A DNA stretch of 64,000 nt from RPQJ01 sp046347155 (GTDB lineage: Bacteria > Pseudomonadota > Gammaproteobacteria > Steroidobacterales > Steroidobacteraceae): contig JAXMGT010000002.1 in the NCBI GenBank assembly GCA_046347155.1, forward strand, positions 1,178,001 through 1,242,000, in the 5' to 3' direction. The position numbers and the translations under genes were made by a program. Below are positions 18,651 to 26,899 of the stretch, in pieces. The notes beneath the pieces are model-generated. The model saw only the letters and a list, made by a program, of their open reading frames with translations, was not told where the DNA came from and did not search any database. Each line of letters starts with the position of its first letter. Position 1 is the first letter of the stretch.

Positions 18651-19963
18651 GTGCCCCGACCCCGGCGCCGGAGGCGGGCCGCGAACTCGGGTTCTGGATG
18701 TGCACCGCGCTGGTCGTGGGCAACACGATCGGCATGGGCATCTTCCTGCTGCCGGCTTCGCTCGCGCCCTACGGCTACCTGGCGCTGGTCGGGTGGGGCG
18801 TCACCGTGGTCGGCATGACCGTGATCGCGCGCGTGTTCGCGCAGCTCGCACGCACGTTCCCGGCGGCCGACGGTCCGTATGCCTACATGCGCACGACGCT
18901 CGGCGAATGGCCGGCGTTCCTGGCGCTGTGGTGCTACTGGATCTCGCTGTGGGTGACCTGCGCGGTCCTGGTGGTCGGCGTGGTCGGTTACCTGGGCGCG
19001 GCGATGCCTTCGATCGCCGGTATCCCGCCGCTCGGGCTGTCGCTCGGGCTGCTGTGGCTGTTCGTGGCACTGAACCTGCTCGGCGCGCGCGCCGGTGGCG
19101 GCGTGCAGGTATTGACGACGGCGCTGAAGCTGCTGCCGATGGTCGTGGTGATCGCGCTCGGCGGGTGGCTGCTCGTCAGCGATCCCGCCGTCTACACGCG
19201 CAGCGTGCCGAGCAGCCCGGGCGGCTTCGGCGCGCTGCTGGCGGCGTCGACCACGTCGCTGTATGCGATGCTCGGCGTCGAATCCGCGGCCGTCCCGGCC
19301 GGACGGGTTCGCGACGCGGCGCGCGTCATCCCGCGCGCGACGATGGTCGGTACGCTGCTCACCGCGGTCGTCTACGTGGCCGTGTCGGCCGTCGCGATCT
19401 TCCTGATCCCGCAGCAGCAGCTGGCGGTCTCGTCGGCACCGTTCGCCGACCTGCTCGACCGTTTCTACGGGGCCGGGTCGGGCCGCTGGCTCGCGGTGTT
19501 CGTCGTCGTCAGCGGACTCGGTGCACTGAATGGGTGGACGCTGCTGACCGGCGAGCTGACCCGGACGATGGCCGGCCACGGCCTGCTGCCGGGCTGGCTC
19601 GGCGGCGGGAACCGCCGGGGCGCGCCGTCGACGGCGCTGCTCGCGACCGGCGTGCTCGCGACCGCGATGGTGCTGATGAACTACAGCCGCTCGCTGATCG
19701 AGGGATTCACGTTCCTGACGCTGGTGGTCACGGCCGCCAACCTGCCGCTCTACCTGTTCTGCGCGCTTGCGCTGCTCGTGTTGTGGCGGCGCGGCCAGCC
19801 GGCTGCGCGCAGCCTGCTCGTCCTCGGCCTGCTCGGGGCGGTCTACTCGATCTTTGCGCTGGTCGGGATGGGGCGCGAGCCGTTCGTCTGGGGCGTCGTG
19901 CTCGGGCTGGCCGGCTTGCCGGTCTACGCGTTGCTGCGTCGCGGGCGCGCCGGCAGCGGCTGA
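18647..19963 (+). CDS. APC-superfamily amino acid permease
   Basis: A 438-residue integral membrane transporter with about 12 hydrophobic segments. The first helix has GNTIGMGIFLLPASLAPYG, the substrate-binding unwound-helix motif (G.(I/M)G.GIF) of the APC superfamily seen in AdiC/CadB-like antiporters. Another marker is the ALNGW segment in helix 8 region. It would import, or exchange, an amino acid or amine across the inner membrane. Start GTG 18647 overlaps the Rieske oxygenase stop by 4 bases, so the two are likely translated together and the transported compound may be the oxygenase substrate or product. It ends 14 bases before the convergent PYROXD2-like gene. Confidence 0.88.
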   Translation: MSAPTPAPEAGRELGFWMCTALVVGNTIGMGIFLLPASLAPYGYLALVGWGVTVVGMTVIARVFAQLARTFPAADGPYAYMRTTLGEWPAFLALWCYWISLWVTCAVLVVGVVGYLGAAMPSIAGIPPLGLSLGLLWLFVALNLLGARAGGGVQVLTTALKLLPMVVVIALGGWLLVSDPAVYTRSVPSSPGGFGALLAASTTSLYAMLGVESAAVPAGRVRDAARVIPRATMVGTLLTAVVYVAVSAVAIFLIPQQQLAVSSAPFADLLDRFYGAGSGRWLAVFVVVSGLGALNGWTLLTGELTRTMAGHGLLPGWLGGGNRRGAPSTALLATGVLATAMVLMNYSRSLIEGFTFLTLVVTAANLPLYLFCALALLVLWRRGQPAARSLLVLGLLGAVYSIFALVGMGREPFVWGVVLGLAGLPVYALLRRGRAGSG

Positions 19964-19977
19964 TCCCCGGGGCCCGG

Positions 19978-21498
19978 TCAGCGGGCTCCGGAGTCCCCGA
20001 GCACACGCTTCGCGGCGTTCCGCCCGGCGCCGCCGCCGATCCCGACGCCGCCGTGCGTGCCGCTGCCGCACAGGTACAGTCCGTCCACGGGCGTACGGTG
20101 GTCCGACCAGCCGGGCAGCGGACGCATGAAGAGCAACTGGTCGAGGATCGGCTGGCCGTGGTTCAGGTCGCCTTCCGTCAATCCGTAGTCGCGTTCGAGG
20201 TCGAGCGGCGAGACGACGTGGACCTCCCGGACCGAGTCGCGTACCGACGGGAACCGCCCGGCGAGCGTGTCGAGCGCGATGCGCTCGAGCGTGCCGCGTT
20301 CGCGCTCCCAGTCCGAACCCCTGAGCGTGTGCGACGCGAACTGGAAGTGGATCGCGATCGCGGCACCGCTCGACGTCACCTCGAGCATCGGCGCCCGGGA
20401 GATTTCGCCGTATTTCGATGCGTCGTACGCGCGCTCGAGGTAGCGCAGCGTCGGTGCGATCACGGTCGTCCCGTCCGGGAGGCCGTGCCGGCCGTCCGTG
20501 AGGACATGGACCTTCGCGACTGATCCGCGCATCCGGATCGACTGCACGCCCCAGACGTACTCGGGTGGCAGCTCCGGGGCGCCGACCAGCCCGAGCAGCG
20601 TGCGGCGCGGGTCGGCACCGCAGACCACGGTGGCGGCCGCGATCTCTTCGCCGGACGCAAGCGTGACACCGGTGACGCGCTGCCGCTCGACACGGATCCT
20701 GGCGACCGGCGCGTCCGTCCTGAGCGCGCCGCCGCGCGCACGCAGTGCCGCGACCAGCGCCTCGGCGATCCGGCGGGCGCCACCGGAGGGTGCAGCCGGG
20801 CCCGGGCCGCCGCGATTGAGCCAGTTGTGCATCAGCGTGTAGCCCGTGCCCGCGGACATCGCACCGAGCGTCGCGCCGTGGATCGCGACCGCGCCGACCG
20901 CCGCACGGACGGGCTCGGACTCGAACCATTCCTCGCCGATTTCCTGCGCCGACATCGACAGCGTGCGCATGAATCGGAACATGTCGCGCCGGCCGAGGCG
21001 GCGCAGCCTCCAGCCGAGGCGGGCGAGCGGCCACGCCTCGCGACGCAGTTCCTCGTTCGAGAGCCGCGGCATCGGCGTCATGAGCGCGGCGTCGAGGAAG
21101 GCGGTGCCCGCCCGCATGAACGCGACGAACTCGGGCCAGCGCGCGGCATCGCGCGCCGACACCGCGCGCATCGACTCGAGCGCCTGTGCGTCGGCCGGGT
21201 CGGCCGGGAGCCGCAGCGTGCCGCCGTCCGGCAGCGCGGAAACGAGCGGCGCCGCGACCGGCGTGGCCAGGCCGTGGGCGGTGAGCCCGAGGTCCCGCGT
21301 GACGTCCGGGCGCAGCAGGCCGCCGGCGTGCAGCGGATCCGTGACCCAGGCGGGGGCCTGGCCGGCCGCGACGAGCTGTCCACCGGCTTCGCTCCGCGAC
21401 TCGAGCACCAGCACGGAGCGGCCGGCCTTCGCGAGGTAGTTCGCGGCCACGAGGCCGTTGTGACCGGCGCCGACGACGATGACGTCTGGATTGTTCAT
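19978..21498 (-). CDS. FAD-dependent oxidoreductase, PYROXD2/phytoene-desaturase-like (copy 1)
   Basis: A 506-residue flavoprotein. The N-terminal dinucleotide-binding motif is VVGAGHNGLVAANYLAKAG (about residues 6-24), followed by VLESRSEAGGQL, the second FAD contact. The C-terminal FAD motif is LYLCGSGTHGGVGIGGGAG. The overall pattern matches the CrtI-like flavoproteins called PYROXD2; these are not true carotenoid desaturases in most genomes and usually have no assigned substrate. No signal peptide is seen. ATG 21498 lies only 6 bases after the stop of the upstream sister gene. The two copies share the same architecture but differ considerably along their length, so they are old paralogues that may form a heteromeric or sequential pair. 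Confidence 0.87.
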   Translation of the reverse strand: MNNPDVIVVGAGHNGLVAANYLAKAGRSVLVLESRSEAGGQLVAAGQAPAWVTDPLHAGGLLRPDVTRDLGLTAHGLATPVAAPLVSALPDGGTLRLPADPADAQALESMRAVSARDAARWPEFVAFMRAGTAFLDAALMTPMPRLSNEELRREAWPLARLGWRLRRLGRRDMFRFMRTLSMSAQEIGEEWFESEPVRAAVGAVAIHGATLGAMSAGTGYTLMHNWLNRGGPGPAAPSGGARRIAEALVAALRARGGALRTDAPVARIRVERQRVTGVTLASGEEIAAATVVCGADPRRTLLGLVGAPELPPEYVWGVQSIRMRGSVAKVHVLTDGRHGLPDGTTVIAPTLRYLERAYDASKYGEISRAPMLEVTSSGAAIAIHFQFASHTLRGSDWERERGTLERIALDTLAGRFPSVRDSVREVHVVSPLDLERDYGLTEGDLNHGQPILDQLLFMRPLPGWSDHRTPVDGLYLCGSGTHGGVGIGGGAGRNAAKRVLGDSGAR

Positions 21499-21504
21499 GG
21501 CCGG

Positions 21505-23088
21505 TTACCGCCAGTCCTTCAGCGCTTCGGTGGCGGCGAGCTTGCCGGCCGCGCCCATGACGCCGCCGCCGGGGTGCGCGCCGGCCGCGCCGAAGTAGTA
21601 GCCCGGCAGCGGCGTGCGGAAGTCCGCCCACTGCGGCGCCGGGCGCAGGAAGAAGAGCTGGTGCAGCAGCAGCTCGCCGTGGAAGATGTTGCCGCCGGTG
21701 ATGCCGGCGATGCGCTCGATGTCGGCCGGCGTGATCACCTGCTTGCCGACGATCGCGCGACGGATGTTCGGCGCGTACTGCTCGAGCGTCGAGATCACGG
21801 TCTCGCCGAATGCCTCGCGCTTCGCATCGTCCCAGCCGCCCTCGATGTCGTACGGCGCATACTGCACGAAGCAGGACATCACGTGGTGGCCCGGGGGCGC
21901 CATGTCCCGGTCGATCATCGACGGGATGATCGCGTCGATGTACGGACGGCGCGAGAACTGTCCGTACTTGGCCTCGTCGTAGGCGCGCTCGATGTAGTCG
22001 ATGCTCGGGCTGATCGAGATCGCGCCCCGGTGCAGCGGGCCCTCGCCCGGCAGGCAGGTGAACTGCGGCAGCTCCGAGAGCGCGATGTTCACCTTTCCCG
22101 AGGAGCCGCGCACGCGGAACTGCCGGATCGCGGTGACGAACTCGTCCGGCAGGTGCTTCGACTCGACGAACTGCAGGAACGTGCGCTTCGGGTCGGCCGC
22201 GGACAGCACGACCGGCGCCTCGTACTCGTCGCCGTTCGCGAGCGCGACGCCCGCGGCGCGGCCACCCTTGACGACGACCTTGTCCACCGCGGCGCCGGTC
22301 CGGATCTCGACGCCGAGCGCGCGGGCCGAGCTCGCGATCGCGGCCGTGACGCCGCCGGTGCCGTTCTTCGCGAAACCCCAGGCGCGGAACGCGCCGTCGA
22401 TCTCGCCCATGTAGTGGTGCAGCAGCACGTAGGCCGTGCCCGGGGAACGGGGCCCGAGGAACGTGCCGATGATCCCGCTCGCGGACTTCGTGCCCTTGAG
22501 CGGGTCGAATTCGAACCACTCGTCGAGCAGGTCGCCCGCGGACTGCGTCACGAGCTTCGCGATCCGGTAGCGCTCGCGCTCGCTGAGCGAGGCGCCGTAG
22601 CGACCGAGCTTCAGCAGGCCCTGCACGTCGCGCCAGGAGAGCGAGGACGGGTCCGGTGGCACGAGGCCGATGATGGGCTTGATCGCCTTGGCCGCGCGCG
22701 CCATCACGCGCGAGTACTCGTCGGTGGCCTCCGCGTCGCGCGGGGAGTGCCGGTAGAGTTCGCGGCGCGTCAGGTCGTGGTCGTCCCAGGCGGCCAGGTA
22801 GTCGCCGTTCTCGAGCGGGGTCACGGTGCTCGGCAGCGGCAGGATCTTGAGGCCGTGCTTCGGCAGTTCGAGGTCGCGGATGATCTCGGGCCTGAGCAGG
22901 CTCACGACGTAGGAGAACTCCGTGAACCGGTAGCCGGGGAAGATCTCCTCGGTGACGGCCGCGCCGCCGACGACGTCGCGACGCTCGAGCACCAGCACCT
23001 TCTTGCCGGCGCGCGCGAAATAGGCCGCGGCGATCAGGCCGTTGTGACCCGCGCCGATGACGATGGCATCGTAGCGACCGGCGTTCAT
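21505..23088 (-). CDS. FAD-dependent oxidoreductase, PYROXD2-like (copy 2)
   Basis: A 527-residue flavoprotein of the same family as the gene downstream. It has VIGAGHNGLIAAAYFARAG near residue 10, VLERRDVVGGAAVTEEIFPG after it, and a C-terminal YYFGAAGAHPGGGVMGAAG FAD motif. The clean match along the whole chain to PYROXD2-type proteins makes this the more typical copy. Its ATG overlaps the stop of the GcvT-like gene (ATGA at 23085-23088), so translation is coupled. Pairing of a flavin oxidase with a folate-dependent GcvT-like protein recalls dimethylglycine and sarcosine dehydrogenases, where the methylene group made by oxidation is passed to tetrahydrofolate. That analogy is inference. Substrate unknown. 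Confidence 0.87.
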   Translation of the reverse strand: MNAGRYDAIVIGAGHNGLIAAAYFARAGKKVLVLERRDVVGGAAVTEEIFPGYRFTEFSYVVSLLRPEIIRDLELPKHGLKILPLPSTVTPLENGDYLAAWDDHDLTRRELYRHSPRDAEATDEYSRVMARAAKAIKPIIGLVPPDPSSLSWRDVQGLLKLGRYGASLSERERYRIAKLVTQSAGDLLDEWFEFDPLKGTKSASGIIGTFLGPRSPGTAYVLLHHYMGEIDGAFRAWGFAKNGTGGVTAAIASSARALGVEIRTGAAVDKVVVKGGRAAGVALANGDEYEAPVVLSAADPKRTFLQFVESKHLPDEFVTAIRQFRVRGSSGKVNIALSELPQFTCLPGEGPLHRGAISISPSIDYIERAYDEAKYGQFSRRPYIDAIIPSMIDRDMAPPGHHVMSCFVQYAPYDIEGGWDDAKREAFGETVISTLEQYAPNIRRAIVGKQVITPADIERIAGITGGNIFHGELLLHQLFFLRPAPQWADFRTPLPGYYFGAAGAHPGGGVMGAAGKLAATEALKDWR

Positions 23089-24302
23089 TTGCGCTTCCAG
23101 GGCGGGTCGTAGAAGGGCAGCGCGACCACGGTCGCGGGCGCGTACCGCCGGTGGTGCTCGACGGTGATCTCGACCTCGACCCGGGTGCCGGGCTCGTAGT
23201 GCGGGCGCTCGAGGTGCACGAGCGCGATGTACTTCTTCAGCACCGGCGACCAGGTGCTCGTCGAGGCATAGCCGACCTGCCGGCCGTCACGGCGCACCGG
23301 CAGGCTGCCGCGCACGGCGGTCCCGGGAATCTGCGGCGGCAGGCCCGCATCGCCGTACACCCGCTCGAGCCCGGTCCAGTCCACCTCGAGGCCGACCAGT
23401 TTCCAGGCCGAGCCCTCGCGGTGCTCGCGTTCGAGCGCGCGGCGGCCGACGAAGTAGCCGGGCTTGTCGAGTGCAACCGTCCAGCCGAGCCCCATCTCGT
23501 AGGGCGAGGACTTCTGTCCGGCGATCCAGGCGTGGTTCGCTGCGGTGTAGTCCACGTCGAGCATGAAGAGACCGGCCTCGACGCGGGCCATGTCCATCGC
23601 CAGGATGCCACAGGGGATCAGGCCGTAGTCGGCCCCCGACTCGAGCAGCGCGTCCCAGACGGGCAGGGCGTCGGCGACGTCCATCCAGATCTCGTAGCCG
23701 AGGTCGCCCGTGTAGCCGGTGCGCGAAATCGTCACGGCGCGACCGGCGAGCCGGTTCGGGGCCATCCTGAAGAACTTGAGCCCGTCGAGCGGTGTCTCGC
23801 AGCAGCGGTTCAGCACCGCGCGCGACTTCGGGCCCTGCAGGCTCAGCGCGCCGAGTCGCTCGGTGACCTCGGTGATCGTGACGTCCATGCCGACCGCGTT
23901 CATGTGCAGCCAGCGCAGCGAGGGCTCGGCCGACGTGAGCCGGTAGCTCTGCTCGCCGAGCCGGGTGACCGTGCCGTCGTCGAGCATCTTGCCGTCGTCG
24001 TCGCACCAGCCCGCGTAGTAGACCTGCCCGACCGCGAGCTTCGCGATGTCCCGCGGGATGATTCGATCGAGGAGCCTCGCGGCATCCGCTCCCTCGATCA
24101 GGTACTTCATCAGCGGCGAGACGTCGATCAGCGCCGCCGCGTCGCGGATCGCCCAGTACTCCCGGTCGAGTCCGAGGTCGTAGGAGCCGACCGTGATGTG
24201 CCCGGCCCAGCGCCGCCAGTTCTGCGGCAGGCAGCGCGCGGCCACACGCTCGTGGAATGGCGTGCGCTTCAGCTTGTAGAGATCGTACGGTGCCTGGGTC
24301 AT
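23085..24302 (-). CDS. GcvT-like aminomethyltransferase family protein
   Basis: A 405-residue protein of the glycine-cleavage T-protein family, whose members transfer one-carbon groups to tetrahydrofolate. Family markers are DVSPLMKYLIEG (residues about 62-73), LQGPKSRAVL, SRTGYTGDLGYEIW (about 197-210) with its folate-site acidic residue, and the C-terminal barrel with GRRALEREH and VGYAST. Length is a little above that of plain GcvT. The rest of a glycine cleavage system (P, H and L proteins) is not nearby, so a separate demethylase-type role is more likely. ATG 24302 has a strong GAGGAGG site about 6 bases upstream. It leads the two flavoenzyme genes and follows the TonB receptor after a hairpin. 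Confidence 0.85.
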   Translation of the reverse strand: MTQAPYDLYKLKRTPFHERVAARCLPQNWRRWAGHITVGSYDLGLDREYWAIRDAAALIDVSPLMKYLIEGADAARLLDRIIPRDIAKLAVGQVYYAGWCDDDGKMLDDGTVTRLGEQSYRLTSAEPSLRWLHMNAVGMDVTITEVTERLGALSLQGPKSRAVLNRCCETPLDGLKFFRMAPNRLAGRAVTISRTGYTGDLGYEIWMDVADALPVWDALLESGADYGLIPCGILAMDMARVEAGLFMLDVDYTAANHAWIAGQKSSPYEMGLGWTVALDKPGYFVGRRALEREHREGSAWKLVGLEVDWTGLERVYGDAGLPPQIPGTAVRGSLPVRRDGRQVGYASTSTWSPVLKKYIALVHLERPHYEPGTRVEVEITVEHHRRYAPATVVALPFYDPPWKRK

Positions 24303-24346
24303 GGACGGCCTCCTCGGGCCCCGCGGCGATTCGATCCCGCCAAACG

Positions 24347-24374
24347 GCCCGGGGCCGGTTTCCCGGCCCCGGGC
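24347..24374 (-). terminator. intercistronic GC hairpin with GAAA loop after the TonB receptor gene
   Basis: A perfect 12-bp inverted repeat (24347-24358 and 24363-24374) separated by 4 bases that read GAAA on the transcribed minus strand, a very stable GNRA tetraloop. It lies 24 bases after the TonB receptor stop and 45 bases before the GcvT-like start. No U-run follows (only GUUUGG), so it is more likely a partial terminator or a 3' mRNA-stabilising stem that makes the receptor more abundant than the downstream enzymes. Confidence 0.6.
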
Positions 24375-24397
24375 ACCTCGGCATCGGTCGTTTCCGC

Positions 24398-26818
24398 TCA
24401 GAACTCCTGGCGGAAGATCATTCCGATCGTGCGCGGCTGCGCCACGTTGTCGTAGACCGTGTACGGCGCCCCGGCGACCTGCCCGCAGATGCTCACGTCG
24501 CACTGCGTCGTCTTGTAGTACTGCGCCCGGCTGTTGAACAGGTTGTTCACGTACATCGTGACGCTGTAGGGGCCCTGCGTCACGCCGGCCGAGAGATCGA
24601 ACAGGTCGTACGCCCCGGTGCTGCCCGTGAACTGGCGGTCGTAGGGCATCAGGGCCTGGTAGACCTTGTCCTGGTACGTGAACGACGCCTGCACGTTGGC
24701 TTCCATGTCGCCGACGTTGAAGTTGTACCGGCCGATCAGGTTGCCCTTGAACGACGGGCTGTCCGGCAGTCCGGTGTCCTTCGGTGCGAAGTTCGACGGA
24801 TCGCAGGCCGTGTCCTGCGAGCCGCGGCAGAAGTTCTTCGTCAGCTTGGCGTTGACCCACATCACGCCCGCGGTGAGCGTCAGGCCGTCGACCGGTGCCC
24901 AGTCGAGCGTGCCCTCGACGCCGTTCGACGACGCCCGTCCGGCGTTGTCGATGATCGTGAGGCCGTTCGGGCCGAGGTAGGAGAACTGCACGTCGTCCCA
25001 GCTCTGGAAGAAGACCGCGCCGTTGAAGCGCACCGAGCCGCCCGCCCACGTCGTCTTCCAGCCCGCCTCGTAGTTCGTCAGGTAATCGGCCTTGTACGGT
25101 GGATACGTGCTGTTGCGGTTCACGCCACCCGGCCGGAAGCCCTTCGAGTACGTGAGGTACGCCATCTTGTCGCCGTCGAACTTGTAGGCGAGGTTGACCT
25201 TCGGCGTGTTGCCGTTCTCGTCGGTCTTCTTGTTCAGGTTGATGCAGGGGGCGCCGTGGTACGTCTCGAACGTGAAGCACTTCGCGACGCCGTACTTCGA
25301 CGACACGTTGTCGCTGAAGCCGAAGAAGCCCTTCAGCGAGTCGTCGGTCTGGAACACCCGGATGCCCACGGTCGCCGTCAGCTTGTCGGTGACGTCGTAG
25401 TACAGCTCGCCGAAGCCGGCGTAGCTGCCGCTCTGGCGGGTCTGCTCGGTGAGCCACCAGGTGTCCGGCCACAGCGGCACCGACAGGTAGTCCGCGAGGT
25501 CGTTGATCATGTAGCGCTGCTCGATCCGGTGCTCGCCCTGCTGGGCGAACGCGCCGACGACGAAGCGCAGGCGCTGGTCGCGCGGCGAGCTGAGCCGGAT
25601 CTCGTTGCTCCACATCTTGTACCCGTCCTTGCCCCGGATGAACTGGGACGGGTTGATGAAGTCGCCTTCGTCGTTGCGGATGTAGTAGCCCGAGCCGTAG
25701 AGCACGTCGTACCAGTACGCGTAGTCGGAGTAGTCCGACGCAACGAAGTCGTTGCGGTCCAGGTAGGCACCCGCGTACACGAGTTCGTAGTCGCCGATCC
25801 GTCCCTCGACCGTGAGCGAGGCCTGGTACCAGTGGTCGTCCGACTTCTCGGGATTGAAGTGGCTGATCTTCAGGTCGCCGATGTTCGGGTCGTAGACGAA
25901 CGAGCCGTTCGTCTTCGTCTGCTGGCCCATGATGCCCGGCGTGATCGACCAGGAGTCGTTGATGTCGAACTTGAGCAGCGCGCGGCCGCCGTAGGTGTCG
26001 ACGTCGTTGTAGTTGTTCTTGACGTACTTCTGGTTGTTGACCGTGATGACGTCCGTCGGGGGCTCGCCGGTGCCGTCGCCCCACACCGGGTAGTTCATCT
26101 CGCCGTAGACGTTGTCGATGTAGCCGGGCACGTGCTCGTACCACCCGACGAGGCGCACGGCCGTCCGGTCGCCGATCGGGATGTTGACGTAGCCCTCGGC
26201 CGTGTAGCCGGTGTCGCCGCCCGTGACGAAGTTGCCCTGCAGGTCGTACGAGCCGCTGAAGGACTTCGTGTCGGGCTTGTTCGTGATCGTGCGGATCGTG
26301 CCGGCCTGCGAGCTCGCGCCGTACAGCGTGCCCTGCGGGCCCTCGAGCACCTCGACGCGCTCGATGTCGTAGAAGTGGATCGGGACGGAGCCCTGGATCG
26401 TCGTGATCGGCTGCTCGTCGAGGTACTGGCCGACGCTCGGGGAGGGCCCCGAGTGGTTGCCGTTCGAGCCGCTCGAGATGCCGCGCATGAAGACCTGGGA
26501 GAACCCCGGGCCGGCGCTCGCGACCGTGACGCTCGGGACGAACTTGATCGCGTCCTCGATGTTGTTGATCCGGAGGTCCTCGAGCTTCTCGCTGCCGAAG
26601 GCCGAGATGCTCATCGGCACCGACTGCAGGTTCTCGGACTGCTTCTGCGCCGTGACCACGACCTCCTCGAGGATCGCACTCTGCTCGGCGTCCTGTTGCG
26701 CATGCGCGACCGGTGCGGCGGCGAGCAGCAGCGGTGCGAGCGGGAGCCCGGCCGCGGTCCTGCGCATCGAATGCCCCGTCGAGAGCCTTTGCAGCTTTCT
26801 CTTGCGGCTACGAGTCAT
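24398..26818 (-). CDS. TonB-dependent outer membrane receptor
   Basis: An 806-residue outer-membrane receptor. The signal peptide is long, with a basic start and cleavage near AHAQ (about residue 41). A TonB-box-like EEVVVTAQ follows, then a plug domain (residues about 60-180) with the RVEVLEGPQGTLYG motif, and a beta-barrel ending in the aromatic IFRQEF typical for Bam-dependent insertion. Such receptors import siderophores, cobalamin, sugars, peptides or other large or scarce compounds using the proton motive force. I chose ATG 26818, which has a run of G about 7 bases upstream; 26878 is an alternative. Proximity to the GcvT-like and flavoenzyme genes suggests it imports their substrate, though nothing in the sequence names it. 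Confidence 0.92.
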   Translation of the reverse strand: MTRSRKRKLQRLSTGHSMRRTAAGLPLAPLLLAAAPVAHAQQDAEQSAILEEVVVTAQKQSENLQSVPMSISAFGSEKLEDLRINNIEDAIKFVPSVTVASAGPGFSQVFMRGISSGSNGNHSGPSPSVGQYLDEQPITTIQGSVPIHFYDIERVEVLEGPQGTLYGASSQAGTIRTITNKPDTKSFSGSYDLQGNFVTGGDTGYTAEGYVNIPIGDRTAVRLVGWYEHVPGYIDNVYGEMNYPVWGDGTGEPPTDVITVNNQKYVKNNYNDVDTYGGRALLKFDINDSWSITPGIMGQQTKTNGSFVYDPNIGDLKISHFNPEKSDDHWYQASLTVEGRIGDYELVYAGAYLDRNDFVASDYSDYAYWYDVLYGSGYYIRNDEGDFINPSQFIRGKDGYKMWSNEIRLSSPRDQRLRFVVGAFAQQGEHRIEQRYMINDLADYLSVPLWPDTWWLTEQTRQSGSYAGFGELYYDVTDKLTATVGIRVFQTDDSLKGFFGFSDNVSSKYGVAKCFTFETYHGAPCINLNKKTDENGNTPKVNLAYKFDGDKMAYLTYSKGFRPGGVNRNSTYPPYKADYLTNYEAGWKTTWAGGSVRFNGAVFFQSWDDVQFSYLGPNGLTIIDNAGRASSNGVEGTLDWAPVDGLTLTAGVMWVNAKLTKNFCRGSQDTACDPSNFAPKDTGLPDSPSFKGNLIGRYNFNVGDMEANVQASFTYQDKVYQALMPYDRQFTGSTGAYDLFDLSAGVTQGPYSVTMYVNNLFNSRAQYYKTTQCDVSICGQVAGAPYTVYDNVAQPRTIGMIFRQEF

Positions 26819-26899
26819 CGGGTCACCCCCCCTGTCCAGTGATGCCGCATTTTGTGCGCGGCCCGGGGCCGATTTCAACCTCGGTTGCGCCGGCGCAAC

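Noticed and set aside
18626..22519. Very long minus-strand open frame spanning the permease and the two flavoenzyme genes
   Set aside because: It is a GC-driven shadow frame; the real genes in other frames have full domain matches and proper starts.
24303..26144. Fusion of GcvT-like protein with an upstream extension inside the TonB receptor gene
   Set aside because: The upstream part is another frame of the receptor; the ATG at 24302 has a strong ribosome site and matches the family start.
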